Of a stretch of 5,067 bases of DNA, positions 1-4,602 are shown in pieces. The notes beneath the pieces were generated by a model. That model did not search any database. It was not told where the DNA came from and worked only from the letters and a program-made list of their open reading frames with translations. Origin of the DNA: Alphaproteobacteria bacterium (GTDB taxonomy: Bacteria; Pseudomonadota; Alphaproteobacteria; Rhizobiales; Xanthobacteraceae); NCBI GenBank assembly GCA_005883445.1, contig VAZL01000077.1, forward strand, positions 1-5,067, in the 5' to 3' direction. A program made the position numbers and the translations under genes. How positions within the stretch are numbered: the stretch's first letter is position 1; every line of letters begins with the position of its first letter.

Positions 1-658
1 GCGCCAGCTCGGTCGGGCTTTTCGGCCAGAGCGATTTTTGCGCGGGCGGATCGACCACGGTTCCGTAGTACGCAACGGCCGCCTTGAGATCCTTGCTGTG
101 GGCGGCGTATTCCCACACCGTTCGCCCACCGCGGCAGAAGCCCATGATGCCGAGGCGGTTGGTGTCGCCGCCCTGTGACTTCGCCCACGCCACCGTGGCG
201 TCGAGGTCGGAGAGGAGCTCGGCATCCGGCTTGGTGTTGACGATCGGCATGAGCTGCGGGATGTCGGTGATCTTGGTGAGGTCGACGCCTTTGCGGAAAT
301 AGTAGTCGGGTGCGATCGCGAACGCTCCGAGCTTGCCGAGGCGGCGGGTGACATCCTTGATGTATTCGTGCAGACCAAAGATCTCCATCGCCACCAGGAT
401 GACGGGTGGGTTCTGCACGTTCGCCGGGCGCGCGAAGTAGACCGGCATCTCGCCGTCCGAGACTTTGACCTTCGCATCGCCGACGGTGAGCCCGGCGGTG
501 TCGGTTTGGATCGCGTCGGCGCGTACCGGCCCGGCGGCGAGCGTATAGCCGGCGGCGGCCGCGGCCGAGGCCGTCAGGAAGAAGCCGCGGCGCGACAGCG
601 GATCGACCTGACGTGCCAGTCCCTCGACATCGGGCATGAGCATGGGTTGAGCAGACAT
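1..658 (-). CDS. Tat-exported dienelactone hydrolase family protein (3' end outside window)
   Basis: Reading leftward from the ATG at 658-656, 219 codons are open to the window edge. The N-terminus carries a twin-arginine signal (SRRGFFLTA, residues 22-30), an Ala-rich hydrophobic stretch and a likely cleavage after VRA (about residue 47), so export to the periplasm is predicted. The rest is an alpha/beta-hydrolase of the dienelactone hydrolase family. MEIFGLHEYIKDVTRRL (91-107) holds the conserved Glu (E92), and GFCRGGR (173-179) is the nucleophile elbow with Cys175. The catalytic Asp and His would lie beyond the edge. The family hydrolyses dienelactones and related esters in chlorocatechol breakdown, but many exported members have unknown substrates. 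A Shine-Dalgarno AGAGAGG (666-672, minus) lies 7 bases before the ATG. The gene is 70 bases downstream of the peroxidase on the same strand and could be co-transcribed. The family is sure, the substrate is not. Confidence 0.93.
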   Translation of the reverse strand, partial: MSAQPMLMPDVEGLARQVDPLSRRGFFLTASAAAAAGYTLAAGPVRADAIQTDTAGLTVGDAKVKVSDGEMPVYFARPANVQNPPVILVAMEIFGLHEYIKDVTRRLGKLGAFAIAPDYYFRKGVDLTKITDIPQLMPIVNTKPDAELLSDLDATVAWAKSQGGDTNRLGIMGFCRGGRTVWEYAAHSKDLKAAVAYYGTVVDPPAQKSLWPKSPTELA

Positions 659-665
659 ACGGAAA

Positions 666-672
666 CCTCTCT
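666..672 (-). promoter_or_regulatory. Shine-Dalgarno for the dienelactone hydrolase
   Basis: The minus strand reads AGAGAGG with 7 bases before the ATG at 658. It fixes the start at MSAQPM rather than the internal ATGs at codons 6 and 8, and keeps the whole Tat signal. Confidence 0.6.
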
Positions 673-698
673 GTTTGGGGTCGGATACGCCGAGCATG

Positions 699-711
699 TG
701 ACAGTTTGTCA
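699..711. promoter_or_regulatory. Operator-like palindrome TGACA-N3-TGTCA between peroxidase and hydrolase
   Basis: TGACA (699-703) and TGTCA (707-711) are perfect inverted arms around GTT. On the minus strand one arm lies within TTGACA (712-707), a perfect -35 hexamer, with a weak TATCCG (687-682) 19 bases further on as a possible -10. It lies 41-53 bases before the hydrolase ATG. This would suit a repressor site over a hydrolase-specific promoter, but the -10 is poor and the function is inferred from sequence only. Confidence 0.3.
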
Positions 712-728
712 ACGCCTGCGGCGGCGGT

Positions 729-1316
729 TTATTCCGGCGGCGGCAGCTCCTTCACGATCGCGTCGATGACGCGGGCGTCCATCGGCTCGATCTCGGTGGC
801 AAAAACCGCGGCGATGTGGCCGTCGCGGCCGACGAGGTATTTGTGAAAGTTCCAGCGCGGCGTTTCCAGGGGGCGCTCGGCAGCCGCCCACTTGTAGAAC
901 GGATGCGGGTTCGGGCCCTTCACCTGCGCCTTGGCGGCGAGGGGAAAGCCGATGCCATAGTCGCCATGCGCGGTGCGCATGATATCGGCAGTCCCGCCCG
1001 GCTCCTGGCCGCCGAAATCGTTCGAGGGGACGACCACGATCATGAGCCCGCGCCCGTGATAGCGCGCCCAGAGCTGCTGCAGGCCGGCATATTGGGGGGT
1101 ATAGCCGCAAAGCGAAGCAGTATTGACCACCAGGATCGGTTTGCCGGCGTGGTCGGCGAGCCTGATGTCGGGGCCCTCGAGCCCGGCAAAGGAGAAGGCA
1201 TAGGCGGTCACGCGGGTCATGGCGGGCGCCTGCGCGAAGGCCGGCGGCACAAGAAGGGCCGGGGTCGCAAAGGAGCCGGCGAGCAACGTGAGAATACGTC
1301 TGCGATCGGTGAGCAT
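729..1316 (-). CDS. Exported glutathione peroxidase family thiol peroxidase
   Basis: 195 codons from the ATG at 1316; an in-frame GTG at 1337 would add seven residues. I prefer the ATG because the Tat-like signal (DRRRILTLLAG, then a hydrophobic stretch ending AFA-Q) then begins close to the N-terminus and a likely promoter lies a suitable distance upstream. Counting from the GTG, the glutathione peroxidase signatures are NTASLCGYTPQY with catalytic Cys77, PSNDFGGQEPG with Gln111, and WNFHKYLVGRDG with Trp162 and Asn163, which gives the full Cys-Gln-Trp-Asn set. The family reduces hydroperoxides using thioredoxin or glutathione. Cys77 is the only cysteine, so the usual resolving Cys of bacterial and plant thioredoxin-dependent members is absent. 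The protein is expected in the periplasm. It ends in TAA and the hydrolase gene follows after 70 bases. Confidence 0.93.
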   Translation of the reverse strand: MLTDRRRILTLLAGSFATPALLVPPAFAQAPAMTRVTAYAFSFAGLEGPDIRLADHAGKPILVVNTASLCGYTPQYAGLQQLWARYHGRGLMIVVVPSNDFGGQEPGGTADIMRTAHGDYGIGFPLAAKAQVKGPNPHPFYKWAAAERPLETPRWNFHKYLVGRDGHIAAVFATEIEPMDARVIDAIVKELPPPE

Positions 1317-1355
1317 GGCCTTCGTCGGCCGCAACACGCTGAATTGCGTAACACT

Positions 1356-1384
1356 AGTAAAAATGCACAGGGTCCGATTGGCAA
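1356..1384 (-). promoter_or_regulatory. Candidate sigma-70 promoter for the peroxidase (and hydrolase)
   Basis: On the minus strand TTGCCA (1384-1379, five of six to TTGACA) is followed after 17 bases by TTTACT (1361-1356, four of six to TATAAT). Transcription would start near 1349, about 33 bases before the ATG at 1316 but only about 12 before the alternative GTG at 1337, which favours the ATG. Confidence 0.4.
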
Positions 1385-1826
1385 GCCGCGTGCTTGCGGC
1401 CGCTGCCGCCGATTGTTCGGGACTTGACGCTGCTCAGGGCACATAGCCGATGGCCTCGCCCGGCATGGCCGCAATCCACCGGCGCGTGGTCCGCCTGCAT
1501 GCCGATCTGACGCAGAGATTGAACACGCGAGCCATTTCCAGCACGTCGGCCCGAATTACCTCTTTGCTCGTCGTTGATCGCGCGTAGGAATTCGCAAAAA
1601 AGCGCGGACGATCCGAGCACGATTCCTGAGCCTCGTCGATGCCGCACGCGGCGGCGCAACCTTGCGGGTTGCTTTGGCAGTCGAGCGAGGAACCGGTGCT
1701 TCATTGCGGCGTTGTTCGCTTACCTCCTAGCGGCCCACGGAGGGGAGATATATTTGTAGCTTAAATCAGCTTTGAGTCGTCGGGGATCTCGCTGATGAAA
1801 CGTCTCTCTTTCTGCAAGGTGATGAC
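1385..1826. other. Long stretch without a convincing gene
   Basis: No intact gene is recognised here. On the minus strand one frame is open from about 1698 to a TGA at 1436-1434, roughly 87 codons, but has no ATG or Shine-Dalgarno at its head. Its last half reads protein-like, for example SKEVIRADVLEMARVFN and AAMPGEAIGYVP, and may be a decayed coding remnant, but I cannot assign it to a family. Short overlapping ORFs on both strands look compositional. The AT-rich patch near 1749-1767 may hold promoter elements for the rightward genes, but I see no good -35/-10 pair. Confidence 0.4.
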
Positions 1827-1946
1827 ATGGCGACAGTGCGGAAAAGTCGGGACAATGTCCGACAGATGACCGCTGCCATGAGTCTGGCGGCTTCGCTGAG
1901 GAGCATTCCGGCTTTTCACAGCAAAAGGAGTCCCTTCGATGTGTGA
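1827..1946 (+). CDS. Possible 39-aa leader ORF overlapping the next gene
   Basis: ATG at 1827 opens 39 codons to a TGA at 1944-1946. AAGG (1816-1819) precedes it by 7 bases. The product starts MATVRKSRDN and ends HSKRSPFDV; it is basic, has an Ala-rich middle (TAAMSLAASL), and matches no family I know. Its last codons overlap the first eight bases of the downstream gene (ATGTGTGA), an arrangement typical of translational coupling. Because the downstream gene has its own strong Shine-Dalgarno inside this ORF, the small ORF could be a coupling leader or chance. There is no evidence that it is translated beyond the start site and the overlap. Confidence 0.3.
   Translation: MATVRKSRDNVRQMTAAMSLAASLRSIPAFHSKRSPFDV
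1846..1863. repeat. Imperfect palindrome in the leader of the MCDYS gene
   Basis: GTCGG (1846-1850) and CCGAC (1859-1863) are inverted arms, with ACA (1852-1854) and TGT (1856-1858) continuing the symmetry around A1855 and one unpaired G at 1851. It lies 76 bases before the start at 1939. It could be an operator half-site pair or an RNA hairpin in the leader. Confidence 0.35.
1924..1930 (+). promoter_or_regulatory. Strong Shine-Dalgarno deciding the start of the MCDYS protein
   Basis: AAAGGAG lies 8 bases before the ATG at 1939. It selects the MCDYS reading frame over the overlapping ATG at 1943 in another frame, whose translation is Arg-rich and lacks the conserved motifs. Confidence 0.7.
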
Positions 1947-2367
1947 CTACAGCCTACACCATGTGGCGACCCGGCCTGCCAAGATCGAGGACAAGCTGGT
2001 GGCGACCAAATTCCCCAATTCCATCACGCGTGGGTTCGCGGCTGCCGGCGAGCCGCATGTCGCGGTCTGCCTGTTGCCGGGCACCGAAATTGCGTTCGAC
2101 GAGAATGTCGAATGCGAGCCGTCATTCGGCATCGGCATTCTGCCGAACAAGAAGATCGGACAGCGGCTCGCGCGCTTCCGGCAAATCAACATGGACAACG
2201 CCGTGACCCATCACGATGCGTTGGAATTCCCGGACGGGCAGGTGGTGCTGGTCACGCGCCTGTGCGAGGGCCAGCGTGCGACGGTGCTGCAATTGCCGGC
2301 CGGCGCGCATCCTGCGACCGCGGAGAAGGCGGAGCCACAGGCGCGCGCGCTTTCGCCGTCGCTCTGA
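1939..2367 (+). CDS. Conserved alphaproteobacterial protein of unknown function (MCDYSLHHV family)
   Basis: 142 codons ending in TGA. I recognise this as a family of hypothetical proteins common in Hyphomicrobiales, with no known function. Visible conserved-looking blocks are MCDYSLHHVATRPA (1-14), FPNSITRGFAAAGEPHVAVCLLPGTEIAF (25-53, a likely beta-rich core), ARFRQINMDN (78-87) and HHDALEFPDGQVVLVTRL (91-108). The tail from about 123 is Ala/Pro-rich and probably disordered. There is no signal peptide or membrane segment, so it is probably cytoplasmic. Cys2 would become the N-terminal residue after Met removal, and two His pairs (7-8, 91-92) plus Cys44, Cys59 and Cys109 could bind metal or act chemically; that is inference. 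Its start overlaps a possible leader ORF, and a strong hairpin follows about 30 bases after the stop. Confidence 0.85.
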   Translation: MCDYSLHHVATRPAKIEDKLVATKFPNSITRGFAAAGEPHVAVCLLPGTEIAFDENVECEPSFGIGILPNKKIGQRLARFRQINMDNAVTHHDALEFPDGQVVLVTRLCEGQRATVLQLPAGAHPATAEKAEPQARALSPSL

Positions 2368-2397
2368 CCGCCGGCGAGCGCCAGCGAAACGGGTGAC

Positions 2398-2420
2398 CGC
2401 TGCCGCCGTCGGCGGCAGCG
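2398..2420 (+). terminator. Strong GC hairpin after the MCDYS gene
   Basis: CGCTGCCGCC (2398-2407) and GGCGGCAGCG (2411-2420) form a perfect 10-bp stem with the loop GTC. No T-run follows, so it may protect the mRNA 3' end or aid termination rather than be a classical intrinsic terminator. Confidence 0.45.
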
Positions 2421-2491
2421 CTAAGGTGGCGCGATCTCGGCTCGATTGATCGGGGTCGCTTCGTAACTCCCAAAGCCCAACTCCCAAAAGC

Positions 2492-2519
2492 AGAGCCACC
2501 GGACACAGCCGGTGGCTCT
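2492..2519. terminator. Bidirectional terminator-like hairpin between convergent genes
   Basis: AGAGCCACCGG (2492-2502) and CCGGTGGCTCT (2509-2519) are perfect 11-base arms around ACACAG. The plus-strand exit has only TT; on the minus strand the stem is followed by GCTTTTGGG. It lies between the convergent MCDYS and zinc-ribbon genes, 34 bases past the stop of the latter, and probably serves both. Confidence 0.65.
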
Positions 2520-2553
2520 TCGCGTCGTGTCGGTGGCGCGCGGAAGATGCCGA

Positions 2554-2745
2554 CTATTGGTTGGGGAACGTGACCAGGGTCTCGAACTTGTAACCGCACG
2601 CTTCGCATTCCCAGAGATGCCGCACGCGGTGCCGGTCCAGATATTCGGACCACTCCGGCAGGAAGATCGTCTCCCCGCACTGGGCACAGTGATTCAGCAA
2701 TCTGGGCTGAGCGTATTTCCGGGGGCTCGCGGTTCGGAGCTCCAT
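2554..2745 (-). CDS. Small zinc-ribbon protein (63 aa)
   Basis: 63 codons from the ATG at 2745. A Shine-Dalgarno GGAGGAA (2757-2751, minus) lies 5 bases upstream, which decides this start over the long upstream open frame. Two CxxC knuckles, CAQC (20-23) and CEAC (47-50), are spaced by 23 residues that include FLPEWSEYLDRHRVRHLWE. This gives a four-cysteine zinc ribbon, followed by GYKFETLVTFPNQ at the C-terminus. Similar short proteins are common hypotheticals in Hyphomicrobiales. With no other domain, it may bind nucleic acid or a protein partner, but the sequence does not say which. It is a single-gene unit with a hairpin 34 bases after its stop. The zinc-ribbon call is good; the role is unknown. 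Confidence 0.85.
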   Translation of the reverse strand: MELRTASPRKYAQPRLLNHCAQCGETIFLPEWSEYLDRHRVRHLWECEACGYKFETLVTFPNQ

Positions 2746-2757
2746 GACGCTTCCTCC

Positions 2758-3017
2758 GCCATGCTCCCCCCTCCCCGAGGGCGCGCATGCTAGCGCAATT
2801 CCCGCAGCGATGAAGCAGGAGCGCTGACCTAACGCGGCGGGTTCCGAATGCGCCGATTTGAGCACCGTCTCGTGGGCCGCGTGCAGCGCCCCTCGCTCGG
2901 TCAGGAACGGCGAGCCCGCGACATCTCGACTTCGGGGGCGCTCGATGCGGAACGGCTTGGCCATTCGCGTGTTCAACCCCCCGCAACGAGCGCTGGGGTG
3001 AGCCTCCCTGATGCGTC
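2758..3017. other. Divergent intergenic region without a recognised gene
   Basis: This lies between the minus-strand zinc-ribbon gene and the plus-strand tautomerase gene. Both strands stay open over much of it because of high GC, and the translations (Arg/Pro/Ala-rich on either strand) show no family features and no Shine-Dalgarno. I see no convincing promoter for the zinc-ribbon gene. Confidence 0.4.
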
Positions 3018-3045
3018 TTCCTATGTTCCGCGCAGTCGGTATAGT
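3018..3045 (+). promoter_or_regulatory. Candidate promoter of the tautomerase gene
   Basis: TATAGT (3040-3045, five of six to TATAAT) lies 16 bases after TTCCTA (3018-3023, three of six to TTGACA). Transcription would start around 3052, leaving a leader of about 27 bases to the ATG at 3079, which carries the Shine-Dalgarno AGGGAG. The -10 is good and the -35 weak. Confidence 0.45.
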
Positions 3046-3078
3046 GCCCCGGTGCGACGCACAAAGAGGGAGACCGAT

Positions 3079-3270
3079 ATGCCTGAAATCTATGTCCACG
3101 CCGTCAAGGGCCGCTCGCTCGATCAGAAGCGCGCGTTGATCAAGGACATCACCGATGCGGTGGTGAAAAATTTCTCCGTTCCGGCCGAAGCGGTGATGGT
3201 GGAAATCGTGGAATCGGAGCCGACCGCCAAGGCGAAAGGCGGCGTTCTTTTTTCCGAAATGCGCCGGTGA
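3079..3270 (+). CDS. 4-oxalocrotonate tautomerase family protein
   Basis: 63 codons, and AGGGAG (3067-3072) sits 6 bases before the ATG. After Met removal the protein has 62 residues, the same length as Pseudomonas 4-oxalocrotonate tautomerase, and aligns to it without gaps from memory. It keeps the catalytic base Pro1, HAVKGRS with Arg11, QKRALIKDITDAVV, the GG turn (53-54) and the terminal Arg-Arg. Two residues important in the classical enzyme differ: position 39 (Arg in XylH, within SVRVII) is Met, and position 50 (Phe) is Lys. The family isomerises 2-oxo acids in meta-cleavage of aromatics, and other members act as dehalogenases or decarboxylases. The altered site makes the substrate uncertain. 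An intrinsic terminator follows after 23 bases, then an SDR gene. Fold call firm, activity open. Confidence 0.92.
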   Translation: MPEIYVHAVKGRSLDQKRALIKDITDAVVKNFSVPAEAVMVEIVESEPTAKAKGGVLFSEMRR

Positions 3271-3293
3271 TCGGCGCCGCTCCGCGCGCAAGC

Positions 3294-3327
3294 GTTTCGC
3301 CCGGTAGCGTCCGGGCGAAACTTTTTT
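3294..3327 (+). terminator. Intrinsic terminator between tautomerase and SDR
   Basis: GTTTCGCCCGG (3294-3304) and CCGGGCGAAAC (3311-3321) form a perfect 11-bp stem with loop TAGCGT, immediately followed by six T residues (3322-3327). It lies 23 bases after the tautomerase stop and ends two bases before the SDR Shine-Dalgarno, so it also sits in the leader of the SDR gene. Confidence 0.9.
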
Positions 3328-3329
3328 GC

Positions 3330-3334
3330 AGGAG
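3330..3334 (+). promoter_or_regulatory. Shine-Dalgarno deciding the SDR start
   Basis: AGGAG lies 9 bases before the ATG at 3344. An in-frame TTG at 3326 would start inside the terminator T-run and in front of this site, so it is rejected. Confidence 0.65.
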
Positions 3335-3343
3335 CGCCTCGGC

Positions 3344-4099
3344 ATGAGCGATCTCGACGGCAAGACTGCGTTGGTCACCGGTGCGGCTTCGGGCATCGGG
3401 CTGGCGACGGTCGAACTGTTCGCCCGGCGCGGCGCCAAGGTCGCGCTCAATTATTTGCCCGACGATGCCCGCGGCCCCGCGGCCGTCGAGCGGCTGCGCG
3501 CCGACGGCTTTGCCGTGATCGGCGCGCCGGGCGATGTGTCGAAGGCGGGCGCCGCCGAAAAGATGGTGCGCGATGCGATCGAAGCGCTGGGCCGGCTCGA
3601 TTTTCTCGCCAACAACGCCGGCACCTCGGCAACCGTGGCGCCGATCCCGCCCGCCGAGCTCGACCGGCTGAGCGAGGAATTTTGGGCGACGATCCTCGCC
3701 ACCAACCTGCTCGGCCCCTTCCGCTGCACGCGCGCGGCGGCGACTGCGCTCAGGGCGGCGCGCGGGGCGGTTTGCAACACCGCCTCGGTCGCCGGCCGCA
3801 ACATGGCGGGCTCCAGCATGGCCTACGGCGCGAGCAAGGCGGGCCTCATCAGCCTCACCCAGAATCTGGCGCGCGCACTGGCGCCCGAGGCGCGGGTGAA
3901 TGCGGTGGCGCCGGGATTCGTCGACACCGAGTGGACGCGGCCGTGGCCGGCCGCGCGCAAGCAAGCCGCCATCGAGCGCTCGCTGCTCAAGCGCGCCTGC
4001 ACCCCCGCCGACATCGCCGCCGCGATCGTTTTTTTGTGCGCCGACACCAGCATGGTCACGGCGCAGACGCTCGTGGTTGACGGCGGCTATTCGCTGTAG
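3344..4099 (+). CDS. Short-chain dehydrogenase/reductase (SDR, classical type)
   Basis: 251 codons, the usual length for a classical SDR. The Rossmann cofactor motif is TGAASGIG (12-19), NNAG lies at 90-93, and the catalytic tetrad is Asn121, Ser148, Tyr161 and Lys165 (YGASK), with the normal 13- and 4-residue spacings. NAVAPGFVDTEW (186-197) and the C-terminal VVDGGYSL are also typical. The enzyme should oxidise an alcohol or reduce a ketone with NAD(P)(H) in the cytoplasm. The end of beta-2 (LNYLPDD) lacks the acidic residue that marks strict NAD preference, which hints at NADP or dual use. It resembles FabG-like and glucose/3-hydroxyacyl-type SDRs, but the substrate cannot be read from sequence. 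It follows the tautomerase by 73 bases, with a terminator in between. Confidence 0.93.
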   Translation: MSDLDGKTALVTGAASGIGLATVELFARRGAKVALNYLPDDARGPAAVERLRADGFAVIGAPGDVSKAGAAEKMVRDAIEALGRLDFLANNAGTSATVAPIPPAELDRLSEEFWATILATNLLGPFRCTRAAATALRAARGAVCNTASVAGRNMAGSSMAYGASKAGLISLTQNLARALAPEARVNAVAPGFVDTEWTRPWPAARKQAAIERSLLKRACTPADIAAAIVFLCADTSMVTAQTLVVDGGYSL

Positions 4100-4234
4100 G
4101 CCGTGCACTCATAAATCCGGCTCTGCGGGCGTGGCTCAATATCTGCTTTGCCCCCGAAAGCGGCCTAGTTGCTGCGGGCGTGAATACCGCCCAGCCGATC
4201 AGCCATCTAACGGGTGCATGGTCGAGGTGCAGAA
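4100..4234. other. Intergenic sequence downstream of the SDR
   Basis: No gene and no clear terminator were seen after the SDR stop. An 11-base direct repeat CTGCGGGCGTG occurs at 4123-4133 and 4172-4182; the second copy lies in an imperfect GC hairpin (about 4171-4195) that lacks a T-run. Confidence 0.3.
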
Positions 4235-4378
4235 CTCAAAGCTACGGCCAAGACTACCCCATAGTCCGAACGCCTTCGCAGTCCTGTTGTTGATGACCAA
4301 TTCGAACCGCGTTGCCTGTCGCAGCGGCAACTCACTCGGCCGAGCACGCGCCGTAACTTTGACCGCGCTGCTTGCCCT
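4235..4378 (-). pseudogene. C-terminal remnant of an ABC transporter substrate-binding protein (ABC_sub_bind family)
   Basis: On the minus strand the frame entering at 4375 reads ASSAVKVTARARPSELPLRQ, then ATRFELVINNRTAKAFGL (4315-4262). This closely resembles the conserved C-terminus of the ABC_sub_bind family, which in intact members runs roughly ARPSELPVQQPTKFELVIN, LKTAKALGLTIPPSLLARAD (my recollection of the family). After AFGL the expected TIPPSLLARADEVI is lost in this frame. A neighbouring frame keeps traces of it but contains stops, so indels have broken the end. The roughly 270 upstream residues of such a protein are absent; the adjacent sequence to the right is unrelated and leads into the TRAP gene. 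I read it as a decayed leftover of a deleted gene, not a functional peptide. Confidence 0.6.
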
Positions 4379-4431
4379 TGTGTTCCTGGTGATCTGAGCG
4401 TTCAAACGGTGTGCCGCTCGACCGAAACCTT

Positions 4432-4456
4432 TTGACAGGGGTGAGACCCCGTGTCA
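4432..4456. promoter_or_regulatory. Palindrome overlapping a TTGACA box upstream of the TRAP gene
   Basis: TTGACA (4432-4437) is a perfect -35 hexamer. Its TGACA together with GGGGT (4438-4442) mirrors ACCCC (4446-4450) and TGTCA (4452-4456) around GAG, with one unpaired G at 4451. This makes ten-base arms centred in what would be the promoter spacer. The -10 position (4455-4461) has no good match, so the promoter itself is doubtful. It lies 147 bases before the ATG at 4603 and would suit a repressor or activator site for the transporter. Confidence 0.4.
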
Positions 4457-4602
4457 CGCTTTCACGCATTGGGGCACAGCAGAGTCTGCCATGCCGTCGG
4501 TTGCGCGGCCTTCAAGAAGCACATGCGGCCCCAACAATCGTGCCGTCACAATGCCGGCGTTCAGAGGGCGCCGAGGGAGAGGGCTCGCGCCCTTGCGTGT
4601 CC

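Noticed and set aside
816..1427. Plus-strand open frame of 203 codons opposite the peroxidase
   Set aside because: The minus strand encodes a complete glutathione peroxidase signature set; the plus frame has no recognisable motif or ribosome site.
2252..3064. Minus-strand open frame of 270 codons across the zinc-ribbon gene and its upstream region
   Set aside because: It is in a different frame from the zinc ribbon, has low-complexity Arg/Ala/Pro content, and runs through two hairpins and into the 3' end of the MCDYS gene.
3326..3343. Earlier TTG start for the SDR (six extra residues)
   Set aside because: The TTG falls inside the terminator T-run and before the AGGAG; family members begin close to the Rossmann strand as with ATG 3344.
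2554..3450. Extending the zinc-ribbon gene upstream to a 298-codon frame
   Set aside because: The strong Shine-Dalgarno at 2751-2757 and the start of recognisable sequence at MELRTASPRK support the short form; the extension is antisense to the tautomerase and SDR genes.
3149..4108. Long minus-strand open frame of 319 codons opposite the SDR
   Set aside because: It is antisense to the SDR and tautomerase, rich in Arg/Gly/Ala with no family motif; the plus strand carries all conserved residues. Such mirror frames are common in GC-rich genes.
4123..4182. 11-base direct repeat (CTGCGGGCGTG twice) as a mobile-element or attachment footprint
   Set aside because: Only two short GC-rich copies, with no transposase, inverted ends or target duplication nearby; chance is likely.
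4171..4195. GC-rich imperfect hairpin as the SDR terminator
   Set aside because: The stem needs a two-base bulge, no T-run follows, and it is over 70 bases past the stop; evidence is too thin to call it.
4199..4405. 68-codon minus-strand ORF as an intact small gene
   Set aside because: Its middle matches the end of a much longer binding-protein family and its last part is out of frame with the family, so a remnant is the better reading.
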